This document shows positions 16,170 through 24,323 of a stretch of 64,000 bases of DNA, in pieces; the first letter of the stretch is position 1; each line of letters opens with the position of its first letter. The notes below the pieces were generated by a model. It made no database searches, was not told where the DNA came from, and saw nothing but the letters and a program-made list of their open reading frames with translations. The stretch comes from Leuconostoc palmae (GTDB taxonomy: Bacteria > Bacillota > Bacilli > Lactobacillales > Lactobacillaceae). The stretch covers positions 1-64,000 of the forward strand of contig NZ_BPKZ01000004.1 in assembly GCF_019656075.1 (NCBI RefSeq), read 5' to 3'. The position numbers were made by a program, and so were the translations under genes.

Positions 16170-16931
16170 ATGGCACAAATTATTGCATTAGCTAATCAAA
16201 AAGGTGGTGTTGGTAAAACAACGACCAGTATTAATTTAGGTGCGGCACTTGCTCAATCAGGGAAGCGTGTCTTGTTGATAGATATTGATGCACAAGGAAA
16301 TGCAACAAGTGGTTCTGGTATTGATAAGTCAGAATTAGAACAAGACAGTTATGATGTCATTGTTGACGGCAGTCCAATTAAAGAAGTTATCGTGCCAACT
16401 GATAACTATGATTTATTACCAGCTACAATTCAGTTGTCAGGGGCAGAAATCGAGTTAGCTAATAAAGATCAACGCGAGTATCGCTTAAAAAAGGCATTAG
16501 ATGAAGTTTCTGAAGACTATGATTTTATATTAATTGATAATCCACCAGCCCTTGGTTTGCTAACAGTAAACGCCTTTACTGCTGCAGATGCAATTCTGAT
16601 TCCTGTACAAACTGAATTCTATGCTTTAGAAGGTCTAGGTCAATTACTCAATACAATAGAATTAGTACGACAACAGTTTAATGATGGTTTAGCCATCGCA
16701 GGTATTTTGTTAACGATGTACGATGGGAGAACTAATTTAGCCAAACAAGTTTCTGAAGAAGTAAGGAACTACTTTAGTGACAAAGTATACGATACAGTCA
16801 TTCCTCGTACAGTAAGATTAAGTGAGGCACCTTCTTATGGACAGGCAATTATTGACTTCGATCCAAGATCTACTGGCGCAAAAGTTTATACAGATCTCGC
16901 AGAGGAGGTTTTGAAACAATATGGTAAGTAA
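16170..16931 (+). CDS. parA: Chromosome partitioning ATPase ParA/Soj
   Basis: A protein of 253 residues of the ParA family. The deviant Walker A is NQKGGVGKTTTSINLG, followed by LLIDIDAQGNATSG, FILIDNPPALGLLTVNA (Walker B) and the C-terminal RLSEAPSYGQAI. With ParB it positions origin regions and modulates replication start. It overlaps parB by 11 bases. SD aaagga lies 13 bases upstream. Confidence 0.95.
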   Translation: MAQIIALANQKGGVGKTTTSINLGAALAQSGKRVLLIDIDAQGNATSGSGIDKSELEQDSYDVIVDGSPIKEVIVPTDNYDLLPATIQLSGAEIELANKDQREYRLKKALDEVSEDYDFILIDNPPALGLLTVNAFTAADAILIPVQTEFYALEGLGQLLNTIELVRQQFNDGLAIAGILLTMYDGRTNLAKQVSEEVRNYFSDKVYDTVIPRTVRLSEAPSYGQAIIDFDPRSTGAKVYTDLAEEVLKQYGK

Positions 16932-17829
16932 AAAAGGTGGATTAGGGAAAGGGCTTGGCGGATTATTTAATGCTAATAGTGTCACTGAAGAAGCACTGGA
17001 ACACACTAAAAATGTAATAAAAACCCCTGCATCTTTTGAAAGCGTTACTAAAATTAGCTTAGCTGATATTGCAGCTAATCCATTTCAACCAAGACACCAT
17101 TTTGATAATGATAAATTAAAAGAATTGGCCAATTCTATTATAGAAAATGGTATTCTAACACCTATCATTGTGCGAAAGCATGACAAAGGCTATCAAATCG
17201 TCGCTGGGGAAAGACGTGTCAGGGCATCTAAATTAGCTAAACAATCAACGATAACTGCGATTATTCGAGAAGTAGATGATAATACCATGGCAGCGGTTGC
17301 ATTAGTAGAAAATTTGCAACGAGATGAATTAGATGCAATTGAAGAAGCCACTGCGTATGAAGCGTTAATGTCTCAACTGGGATTGACTCAAGTTGAATTA
17401 GCTAAAAAAGTTGGTAAAGAAAGAACAACGGTTGCAAATGCCATTAGGCTGTTGAAATTACCTGAAACTGTTCAAAATATGGTTCGAAATGGTAATTTAT
17501 CTATGGGTCAGGCGCGTGCAATTTTAGGTTTAAAAGATAAAAAGCGAATTGAATCAGTTGCTCATACAGTTATTAAGCGTCAACTTAGCGTACGACAAGT
17601 TGAGTCTTTAGTGAAACAATTAAATATAGGTAGTATTGAAAGTCATCATCAGGTTAATCAACAAATTTCGCCATATGTAAGAGCACTTTCGACTCAACTT
17701 GAGGAAAAATTTGGTACTAAAGTTAAAGTTAACACGAGCGATAAAGGTACTGGTAAAATTGAAATTAATTATGTTTCCAATGAAGATTTGGAGCGTATCT
17801 TAAACATACTTGAAATAGAGGTTGATTAG
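16921..17829 (+). CDS. parB: Chromosome partitioning protein ParB/Spo0J
   Basis: A protein of 302 residues. The N-terminal CTPase/ParB box contains IAANPFQPRHHFDNDKL, IVAGERRVRASKLA and LVENLQRDELDAIEEA. A central helix-turn-helix (LTQVELAKKVGKERTTVANAIRLL) binds parS, and the C-terminal part dimerises. It binds parS sites and loads condensin. I found no full parS consensus in this window, so its sites must lie elsewhere. Overlaps at both ends indicate an operon with parA and DUF951. Confidence 0.95.
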   Translation: MVSKKGGLGKGLGGLFNANSVTEEALEHTKNVIKTPASFESVTKISLADIAANPFQPRHHFDNDKLKELANSIIENGILTPIIVRKHDKGYQIVAGERRVRASKLAKQSTITAIIREVDDNTMAAVALVENLQRDELDAIEEATAYEALMSQLGLTQVELAKKVGKERTTVANAIRLLKLPETVQNMVRNGNLSMGQARAILGLKDKKRIESVAHTVIKRQLSVRQVESLVKQLNIGSIESHHQVNQQISPYVRALSTQLEEKFGTKVKVNTSDKGTGKIEINYVSNEDLERILNILEIEVD

Positions 17830-17830
17830 T

Positions 17831-18034
17831 ATGGTTGAACCATTGGCGTATGAATTACATGATATTGTCGAAATGAAAAAGCCACATGCTTGTGGTGAAA
17901 ATTCTTGGGAAATTAAACGTATTGGTGCTGATATAAAGTTGTCTTGTACAAATTGTGGCCGAAGTATCATGATGTCAAGGTTTGACTTTAATAAGCGACT
18001 TAAAAGAGTTATTATTTCTAAAAATAGTAACTGA
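17831..18034 (+). CDS. DUF951 small zinc-ribbon-like protein
   Basis: A protein of 67 residues: YELHDIVEMKKPHACG, then EIKRIGADIKLSCTNCGRSIMMSR. The conserved HxCG and CxxC suggest one metal or nucleic-acid binding ribbon. The family has no known function and almost always sits between parB and ychF in lactobacilli and relatives, as here. The start ATG 17831 directly follows the parB stop and has gagg nine bases upstream. Confidence 0.88.
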   Translation: MVEPLAYELHDIVEMKKPHACGENSWEIKRIGADIKLSCTNCGRSIMMSRFDFNKRLKRVIISKNSN

Positions 18035-18060
18035 CTTAAGTTATTAATTTATTATAAAGA

Positions 18061-18106
18061 AAGGAGGATGTGATGTTGAATCATAGTAGCATCACATACC
18101 TAAATT
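18061..18106 (+). promoter_or_regulatory. Remote Shine-Dalgarno and hairpin before ychF
   Basis: A strong SD, aaggagg (18061-18067), is 39 bases from the ychF ATG. A perfect 8-bp stem, atgtgatg (18068-18075) with catcacat (18090-18097), starts right after it. When folded, nine bases remain between SD and ATG, an ideal spacing. A decoy ATG (18073) is buried in the stem. No other SD precedes ychF. Confidence 0.55.
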
Positions 18107-19207
18107 ATGTCACTAACTGCTGGAATCGTAGGTCTACCCAATGTCGGCAAATCAACATTATTTAACGCAATAACCAAAGCTGGAGCGGAAATGGCAAATT
18201 ATCCATTTGCCACTATTGAACCAAACGTTGGTATGGTAGAAGTTCCAGATGACCGTTTGGCTAGAATCCAAGAACTTGTTCCAGCTGATAAACTTATTCC
18301 GACTACTTTTGAATTTACTGATATTGCTGGCATTGTAAAGGGTGCATCTAAAGGCGAGGGATTAGGAAATAAATTTTTAGATAATATTCGTCAAGTGAAT
18401 GCAATTGTTCATGTAGTGAGAGCATTCGACGGAGACGATATTATTCATGTTAATGGCGTGGTGAATCCTTTAGACGATATTGATACAATCAATACTGAGT
18501 TAATATTGGCTGATCTTGAAACTATAGATAAAAGATATTCGAAAGTGGCCCGTGCTGCTAAAGGAGCAGATAAGTCTGCAAAGGCAGAATTTGCAGTTCT
18601 AGAGAAAATAAAACCAGTATTAGAGTCAGGCCACTCAGTTCGTACTCTTGAATTTACAGATGAAGAACAAAAAATTGTGAAAAGTTTATTTCTGCTAACA
18701 ACAAAACCAGTGTTGTATGTTGCTAATATTGCTGAAGATGATATGGCGGCACCAGAACAATCAAAATATTTTAATGATATTAAAGATTTTGCAGCAACTG
18801 AAGGTGCTGATGTTATTGCTTTGTCAGCCAGTGCTGAAGAAGAAATAGCACAGCTAGCTGATGAAGATAAGTCTGAATTTTTGGAAATGGCTGGCGTAAC
18901 AGAACCAGGATTAAACAAACTGATTCGTGCGGCCTATCATTTATTAGATTTACGTACGTTTTTTACTGCAGGTGGTAAGGAAACACGTGCATGGACATTT
19001 AAAGCAGGAATGAAAGCACCACAAACTGCAGGAGTTATTCATTCAGACTTTGAGCGTGGTTTTATTAGAGCTGAAACAGTAGCTTTTGCCGATTTAGATG
19101 AATTAGGGTCAATGAAGGCCGTAAAAGAAGCTGGTAAACTACGTTCTGAAGGTAAAGAATATGTCGTCAATGATGGCGATATTATCGAATATAGATTTAA
19201 TGTATAA
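18107..19207 (+). CDS. ychF: Obg-related GTPase/ATPase YchF
   Basis: A universally conserved P-loop NTPase of 366 residues that binds the ribosome and prefers ATP. Seen: GIVGLPNVGKSTLFNAIT (G1), FEFTDIAGIVKGASKGEGLGNKFL (G3 with the YchF-type sequence), LYVANIAE (NKxD replaced, giving loss of guanine specificity), and the C-terminal TGS-like domain with TFFTAGGKETRAWT and GVIHSDFERGFIRAE. The N-terminus MSLTAGIVGLPN matches the family, so ATG 18107 is secure even though its SD is 39 bases upstream across a hairpin. Confidence 0.95.
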   Translation: MSLTAGIVGLPNVGKSTLFNAITKAGAEMANYPFATIEPNVGMVEVPDDRLARIQELVPADKLIPTTFEFTDIAGIVKGASKGEGLGNKFLDNIRQVNAIVHVVRAFDGDDIIHVNGVVNPLDDIDTINTELILADLETIDKRYSKVARAAKGADKSAKAEFAVLEKIKPVLESGHSVRTLEFTDEEQKIVKSLFLLTTKPVLYVANIAEDDMAAPEQSKYFNDIKDFAATEGADVIALSASAEEEIAQLADEDKSEFLEMAGVTEPGLNKLIRAAYHLLDLRTFFTAGGKETRAWTFKAGMKAPQTAGVIHSDFERGFIRAETVAFADLDELGSMKAVKEAGKLRSEGKEYVVNDGDIIEYRFNV

Positions 19208-19256
19208 CTAAAATGTAACCAGCCTGGTTACGTACATAATTTTTGAGGAGAGCCCC

Positions 19257-19958
19257 ATGAAAGAAGATAATTTCCAATTAACTAAAAAGAATGAAGATTT
19301 TATATTTCGATTTAAGAAAATATTGGCTCAAGACAGCAAATTAACAGCTGAACAATTAGAAGATATTACAGAAGATGTTAGTACGCAACTGCGTGAAGCA
19401 CAAGGGACAGGTGTAACAGCTACCCAAATTTTTGGAACACCCACGCAAGCAGCGCAAAAATATTTAGACCCAAAAGTAACAGCTAAAAAGTTACATGACT
19501 ACAAGTTTTGGGTATTGTCTTTAGATACATCGCTGGTTATCTTCATATTATTTAGTGCTGTTTTTGGATTGTCATTATTTTTTGCAAAACAACAAACTAA
19601 TCAAGGAGCGGGCATTGTATCTTTGCTACTAATATCAATTCTAGGGGGATCTATCTACACTAACATTGTTTTAAAGCTGACACCCAATCCAAAATTGTCA
19701 CAAGACCCATCTTCAACAAAACGGTGGCTATATTTAGCTGGAGCTGTCATAGCCTGGCTAGTTGGTTTCTTAGTATTGGGGATGCTTCCAACGGTTATTA
19801 ATCCAACCTTACCTTCAATTGCCTACATCATTTTAGCAATTGTTGCCTATGGTGTTTTCAAATGGAATCGCAAACAAGCAGGATTAAAAGGCGGATTCTT
19901 TGCGATTAGTCAATTATCACAGCAAGCACGGTTAGATGCCACAAAAAATAAAAAATAG
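19257..19958 (+). CDS. DUF1129-type membrane protein
   Basis: A protein of 233 residues with a soluble N-terminal helical part (about 80 residues, KKNEDFIFRFKKIL and EDVSTQLREAQGTGVTATQIFG) and four predicted membrane helices. This architecture fits DUF1129, which commonly follows ychF in lactic acid bacteria. The function is unknown. SD gaggag lies seven bases before ATG. The response regulator gene starts 12 bases after it, so it may form one operon with the two-component system. Confidence 0.8.
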   Translation: MKEDNFQLTKKNEDFIFRFKKILAQDSKLTAEQLEDITEDVSTQLREAQGTGVTATQIFGTPTQAAQKYLDPKVTAKKLHDYKFWVLSLDTSLVIFILFSAVFGLSLFFAKQQTNQGAGIVSLLLISILGGSIYTNIVLKLTPNPKLSQDPSSTKRWLYLAGAVIAWLVGFLVLGMLPTVINPTLPSIAYIILAIVAYGVFKWNRKQAGLKGGFFAISQLSQQARLDATKNKK

Positions 19959-19970
19959 GAGAGCCTTGCC

Positions 19971-20660
19971 ATGAAAATCCTAGTTGTAGATGATGATCTT
20001 GAAATTGCCGAGTTACTGGAAATCTATTTAAAAAATGAAGGATATGATCCAATCATGGCTTCTGATGGCAAAGAAGCAATATCTAAATTACATACCAATC
20101 CAGATATTGCCTTAATGGTCTTAGATGTGATGATGCCTAACATGAACGGTCTTGAAGTAGTCAAGGTTGTCCGAAAAGATAGTCGAATTCCCATCTTGAT
20201 GTTGTCTGCAAAATCAGGTGACATGGACAAAATACAAGGTCTTATTACGGGTGCTGATGACTACGTGACGAAACCATTTAACCCTCTTGAGGTTATGGCA
20301 CGTATTCGCTCATTACTTCGTCGCGCTGAAAACTCAGTGCAAGATCAAACGCCAGATGTATTAGACATTGGATCGTTAGTTATTAACAAAGATAGTCATG
20401 AAGTTAAAACTTCTAGTGGAGATATTGTTAACTTAACAGCGTTAGAATTTGGTATTTTATATTTATTGGCTTCTCATCCTAATCGCGTTTTTTCAGCTGA
20501 TGATATTTTTGAGCGTGTTTGGCAACAAGAATCAGTTGTTTCAGCTAAAACAGTTATGGTTCATGTGTCACATTTGAGAGATAAAATAGAAGAAGCCACT
20601 AATGGTGATCAAGTTATTCAAACGGTATGGGGTGTCGGCTATAAAATAGAAGTGAACTGA
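19971..20660 (+). CDS. OmpR/VanR-type response regulator
   Basis: A protein of 229 residues. The receiver domain has the acidic pocket VVDDDLEIAELL, the phospho-acceptor Asp in MVLDVMMPNMNGLEV, a conserved Ser/Thr in LMLSAKSG and Lys in DDYVTKPFNPLEVMAR. The C-terminal winged helix ends VWGVGYKIE. It overlaps the kinase gene by one base (TGATG). The regulated genes are unknown; the VanRS-like form of the pair suggests cell-wall stress. Confidence 0.93.
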   Translation: MKILVVDDDLEIAELLEIYLKNEGYDPIMASDGKEAISKLHTNPDIALMVLDVMMPNMNGLEVVKVVRKDSRIPILMLSAKSGDMDKIQGLITGADDYVTKPFNPLEVMARIRSLLRRAENSVQDQTPDVLDIGSLVINKDSHEVKTSSGDIVNLTALEFGILYLLASHPNRVFSADDIFERVWQQESVVSAKTVMVHVSHLRDKIEEATNGDQVIQTVWGVGYKIEVN

Positions 20661-21745
20661 TGAAAAAATTAGTTGAGATTCAAAAGCACAATCGCATAAC
20701 ACTATATTATGCGGTAATGACATTATTGTTATTACTGCTTTTTAGTTGGTTTATTATTACGATACCTGTGCAGAGAGTAAGTAGTTATTTATCTGAGCAA
20801 CTAATTATAATTGGTAAACTTGTAGTATTACTCATTGGAAATGCTTTGATTATAGTTTGGCAGTTTATTAGATGGCGTCAGGAGAAAAGCTTAGTACACT
20901 TAATTCGTGAAATGCGAAAAATTGCTAGTGAAAACTCCGATAGATTAATAGATTGGCAGGCTCCATATGCGCCTAAAACACAAGCTTTAATAGACGTATC
21001 TAATAAAATTGCTAAAAATACCCGTAAAATTAGAGAAGAAGAACGTGAAAGTGAGCGTTCTAAAGATGAAATGATCACTAATATTTCACATGATTTGCGC
21101 ACACCTTTAACCGCAATTATCGGGTATCTTGGATTAGTAGAGATGAACGGACAATCGCTATCCGAACATGATCGTTCTAAGTATATTCACACAGCTTACG
21201 ACAAGTCTAATCAGATGAAAGTATTGGTCGAAGATTTGTTTGAGTTTTCAAAAACGCAGGCACACAATGCAACACTAAATTTGACGATGTTAAGTTTAGG
21301 TGATTTATTTGCTCAATTACTTGCTAGCTATGCAATTGAAGCTCAAGAACATAAAATTCAAATGATGCAACTGACCAATCCAGATTTAATCATTCTAGAA
21401 GCAGATTCTGATAAATTAGCGCGTGTGTTCATTAATCTAATTACAAATGCTTTTAAATATGGTTCAGGGGCAACATTTATCAAACTGACAGCGCAAGTTA
21501 AAGATAGCATGGTAGAAATTAAAGTGATTAATGATGGTTTACGAATTCCTAAAGAAGCTTTAACTGACATTTTTGATCGATTCTATCGCGTGGAAAGTTC
21601 TAGAAACAGCCAAACTGGTGGAACAGGATTGGGTTTGGCGATTGTTAAAGGAATCATTAATCAGCATGGTGGTTCTGTCAGTGCAACGTCAGATGATCAA
21701 TTAACAGTTTTTAAAATATTGATGCCACTGAAGCAAAAAGTCTAG
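20660..21745 (+). CDS. VanS-type sensor histidine kinase
   Basis: A protein of 361 residues with two N-terminal membrane helices and almost no outside loop (about 15 residues), so it probably senses within or next to the membrane. The H box is NISHDLRTPLTAIIGYLG, the N box VFINLITNAFKYGSGA, the G1 box VINDGLRIP (variant, as in VanS relatives), and the F/G2 boxes RFYRVESSRNSQTGGTGLGLAI. It partners the adjacent regulator. The D-Ala-D-Ala carboxypeptidase gene often found next is absent; only a 7-codon ORF with a good SD follows. Confidence 0.92.
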   Translation: MKKLVEIQKHNRITLYYAVMTLLLLLLFSWFIITIPVQRVSSYLSEQLIIIGKLVVLLIGNALIIVWQFIRWRQEKSLVHLIREMRKIASENSDRLIDWQAPYAPKTQALIDVSNKIAKNTRKIREEERESERSKDEMITNISHDLRTPLTAIIGYLGLVEMNGQSLSEHDRSKYIHTAYDKSNQMKVLVEDLFEFSKTQAHNATLNLTMLSLGDLFAQLLASYAIEAQEHKIQMMQLTNPDLIILEADSDKLARVFINLITNAFKYGSGATFIKLTAQVKDSMVEIKVINDGLRIPKEALTDIFDRFYRVESSRNSQTGGTGLGLAIVKGIINQHGGSVSATSDDQLTVFKILMPLKQKV

Positions 21746-21781
21746 GAGAAAAAATGCAGCGGGCCAAAATAATATAGTCAG

Positions 21782-21996
21782 TTGACGCTCAATTAAAAAT
21801 GGTAAATTGAATTGTAATGATGATGTACCAATTACTTGAAAAGCTGAGTGTATTTCTAATACACAAAAAGAATCACGATGTATTGTTTGATAAACCACTC
21901 AGAGTAATGGGCAAGCTATTTGCTGTGTTAAAATATGACATCATTTATTTGATTGTTAAAAAAGATTTCTGTCATTTAGTGGTAGAAATCTTTTTT
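21782..21996 (+). ncRNA. Candidate small RNA between kinase gene and nagB
   Basis: There is no convincing gene in this 340-base gap. It contains a TTGACG box (21782), nested perfect stems (ctgagtg near 21844 with cactcag near 21896, and gtgtatt-tct-aatacac inside) and ends in a strong terminator. A 61-codon frame overlaps it but has no SD or family match. An RNA gene is inferred from structure only. Confidence 0.3.
21958..21996 (+). terminator. Perfect 13-bp terminator
   Basis: aaaaaagatttct (21958-21970) pairs without mismatch with agaaatctttttt (21984-21996) around a 13-base loop. Confidence 0.85.
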
Positions 21997-22029
21997 ACAT
22001 AAAATATTCTATCCAAATTGATTAATATA

Positions 22030-22038
22030 TGTTATTAT
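22030..22038 (+). promoter_or_regulatory. Extended -10 promoter of nagB
   Basis: TGTTATTAT precedes the operator pair, so transcription would start inside the first operator (about 22045). Confidence 0.5.
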
Positions 22039-22040
22039 AT

Positions 22041-22067
22041 TGGTATAGACCATATTGGTATAGACCA
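22041..22067 (+). promoter_or_regulatory. Tandem NagR/YvoA-type operators (dre sites)
   Basis: TGGTATAGACCA occurs twice, at 22041-22052 and 22056-22067, with a 15-base period. It matches the known NagR (YvoA, GntR/HutC family) operator core. This predicts repression of nagB relieved by glucosamine or N-acetylglucosamine phosphates. Confidence 0.88.
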
Positions 22068-22085
22068 AAATCAGGAGATGTCATC

Positions 22086-22787
22086 ATGAAAATTATCAAA
22101 GTTGAAAATCCATCTATTGGTGCAAATTGTGCATTTGAGATTTATCGAGTTGCATTATCCCAAGGGGCTAATGTTTTTGGATTAGCCACTGGTTCAACGC
22201 CAATTGAACTGTATAAGAGATTTGTTGAGAGTGATTTAGACTTTTCAAATAGTACCGCTATAAATCTAGACGAGTATCTCGGATTATCAGGAGATGATAA
22301 GCAAAGTTATCGTTATTTTATGAATCAAAACCTGTTTAATAGCAAAACATTTAAAGCTTCTTTTGTGCCTGATGGAACAAATCCTGACCATAATGCTGCA
22401 ACAAAATCATACGATCAAATTATTCAAGAAAATCCAATTGATATTCAATTGTTGGGATTAGGCAGAAATGGACATATTGGATTTAACGAGCCGGGTACAC
22501 CATTTGATACGACGACACATATTGTTGATTTAACGCAGTCAACCATTGATGCCAATGCTCGTTTTTTTGAAAAAGAATCATATGTACCAACTCAAGCTAT
22601 TTCTATGGGAATTGCTTCAGTTATGAGTGCCCAAAAAATCCTGTTAATGGCATTTGGAAAAGAAAAAGCTGAGGCTGTGGCAAAGATGGTTCATGGACCA
22701 ATTACGGAGGATTTGCCAGCCTCAGTACTTCAACGTCATAATGATGTTACAATTATTATTGATAACGCAGCTGCAACAAATTTGTGA
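22086..22787 (+). CDS. nagB: Glucosamine-6-phosphate deaminase
   Basis: A protein of 233 residues that turns glucosamine-6-phosphate into fructose-6-phosphate and ammonia, feeding amino sugars into glycolysis. Seen: [33 protein letters not shown] (catalytic Asp), [19 protein letters not shown] (His and Glu of the active site) and the [19 protein letters not shown] segment. ATG 22086 has aggag eight bases upstream. Two dre operators lie at its promoter. Its stop codon lies inside the promoter of the next gene, pgi, whose product uses the same fructose-6-phosphate. Confidence 0.95.
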   Translation: MKIIKVENPSIGANCAFEIYRVALSQGANVFGLATGSTPIELYKRFVESDLDFSNSTAINLDEYLGLSGDDKQSYRYFMNQNLFNSKTFKASFVPDGTNPDHNAATKSYDQIIQENPIDIQLLGLGRNGHIGFNEPGTPFDTTTHIVDLTQSTIDANARFFEKESYVPTQAISMGIASVMSAQKILLMAFGKEKAEAVAKMVHGPITEDLPASVLQRHNDVTIIIDNAAATNL

Positions 22788-22817
22788 TAAAATAAATTTG
22801 TAAGCGCTTAACAAATT
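22785..22817 (+). promoter_or_regulatory. pgi promoter with cre-like inverted repeat
   Basis: TGATAAAAT (22785-22793) is an extended -10. At the predicted start lies an inverted repeat aatttgt-aagcgctta-acaaatt (22795-22817) that contains a cre-like sequence, TGTAAGCGCTTAACA, one base longer than the CcpA consensus. Catabolite control is possible but not certain. Confidence 0.45.
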
Positions 22818-22868
22818 CAAAGGAGGAACTGTAATACAGCTTTTAAAGTGTGTTACTCAACAAAAGTT

Positions 22869-24221
22869 ATGGCACATATCACATTTAATACAAAAAATAT
22901 TGAAAATTTCGTGGCGGATCATGAATTAGCAGAAATGCAACCATTAATTACAATGGCTGATCAACAACTGCGCAACCGCACAGGAGCAGGGGCAGATTAT
23001 TCTGATTGGATTACACTACCAACTGATTATGATAAAGATGAGTTTTCACGTATTCAGAAGGCAGCAAAACAAATTATGTCTGACTCAAAAGTTTTGGTTG
23101 TCATTGGAATTGGTGGATCATATCTCGGAGCCAAAATGGCAGTTGATTTTCTAAATCCTATGTTCAATAATGAGTTGCCAGAACGTGATCGTCAAGGTGT
23201 CAAGGTATACTTTGCAGGGAATTCAACGTCTGCTTCTTATTTGAATGATTTAGTACGTGTGATTGGTGACCAAGACTTCTCTGTTAACGTTATTTCTAAG
23301 TCGGGAACAACAACAGAACCATCAATTGCTTTCCGAGTGTTCAAACAACTTTTGGAAAAAAAGTATGGTACTGCTGACGCTAAGAAGCGTATCTATGCAA
23401 CTACGGATGCTAATCGTGGTGCATTGCACGATGAGTCTGTGGCAGAAGGATATGAAATGTTTACTATTCCGGATGGTGTTGGTGGACGTTTCTCTGTATT
23501 AACAGCTGTTGGTTTGTTACCAATTGCAGCTAGTGGTGCTGATATTCAAGCTTTGATGGATGGTGCTCATGACGCACAAGTTGAATATTCGGAAGCAGAC
23601 ATTACTAAAAATGAAGCCTACAAATATGCGGCAACACGTAGAATTCTTTATGATAAGGGATATACTACTGAATTGCTAATCAATTGGGAACCTTCTATGC
23701 AATATTTGTCAGAATGGTGGAAACAATTGATGGGTGAATCAGAAGGCAAGAATCAAAAGGGAATTTATCCATCATCAGCTAACTATTCAACAGATCTTCA
23801 CTCTCTTGGACAATACATACAAGAAGGTCGTAGAGACTTGTTTGAAACAGTAGTCAAGTTGGACTCCCCAGTCTCTAATTTAGATTTGCCACATGAAGAA
23901 GGGAATAATGACGGTCTTCAGTATTTAGAAGGAATTACAATTGACGAAGTTAATACAAAAGCATCACAGGGTGTCACTTTAGCTCACGTTGATGGTGGTG
24001 TGCCAAACTTAGCTTTGCATCTACCTGCACAAGATGCGTACACTTTGGGCTATATGATTTATTTCTTTGAAATGGCTGTAGGCGCATCAGGCTACACATT
24101 TGGTATCAATCCTTTTAATCAACCTGGTGTTGAAGCGTACAAAACAGCTATGTTTGCATTATTGGGTAAGCCTGGTTATGAAGAACAAACTAAAGATTTC
24201 AGAGCGCGTTTAGGGGAATAA
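22869..24221 (+). CDS. pgi: Glucose-6-phosphate isomerase
   Basis: A cytosolic protein of 450 residues that interconverts glucose-6-phosphate and fructose-6-phosphate. Seen: [35 protein letters not shown] (sugar phosphate loop), [16 protein letters not shown], the [20 protein letters not shown] region (catalytic Glu) and the C-terminal [12 protein letters not shown] with its conserved Lys. ATG 22869 ([10 protein letters not shown]) matches family N-termini. The only SD (aggagg 22821-22826) is 42 bases upstream, with an 8-bp stem (22831-22838 with 22849-22856) in between; an in-frame GTG 22848 is an alternative start. Confidence 0.95.
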   Translation: MAHITFNTKNIENFVADHELAEMQPLITMADQQLRNRTGAGADYSDWITLPTDYDKDEFSRIQKAAKQIMSDSKVLVVIGIGGSYLGAKMAVDFLNPMFNNELPERDRQGVKVYFAGNSTSASYLNDLVRVIGDQDFSVNVISKSGTTTEPSIAFRVFKQLLEKKYGTADAKKRIYATTDANRGALHDESVAEGYEMFTIPDGVGGRFSVLTAVGLLPIAASGADIQALMDGAHDAQVEYSEADITKNEAYKYAATRRILYDKGYTTELLINWEPSMQYLSEWWKQLMGESEGKNQKGIYPSSANYSTDLHSLGQYIQEGRRDLFETVVKLDSPVSNLDLPHEEGNNDGLQYLEGITIDEVNTKASQGVTLAHVDGGVPNLALHLPAQDAYTLGYMIYFFEMAVGASGYTFGINPFNQPGVEAYKTAMFALLGKPGYEEQTKDFRARLGE

Positions 24222-24232
24222 GGGTATTGTCT

Positions 24233-24273
24233 AAAAAAAGTTATTTACGAAAAAATCGTAAATAACTTTTTTT
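24233..24273 (+). terminator. Perfect 18-bp terminator after pgi
   Basis: The arms 24233-24250 and 24256-24273 pair without mismatch around a five-base A loop and end in T7. Confidence 0.92.
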
Positions 24274-24323
24274 GTGTGCATATTTATCATTGATCGTAAT
24301 ATGTAGTGTAGAGAGGAGTAATG

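Noticed and set aside
16117-18060. parS sites near parA-parB
   Set aside because: No sequence close to TGTTTCACGTGAAACA was found here. Other CACGTG cores in the window lack the flanking bases.
18445-18918. 157-codon open frame on the minus strand inside ychF
   Set aside because: Ser/Ala/Leu-rich shadow frame with no start signal; ychF is certain.
21817-22002. 61-codon ORF between the kinase gene and nagB
   Set aside because: No SD, no family resemblance, and it runs through the terminator hairpin; an RNA or plain spacer is more likely.
24274-24320. Competence sigma-factor box before comGA
   Set aside because: CGTAATA near 24295 is only loosely like the CGAATA core, and no matching box was seen before the EndA-like gene.
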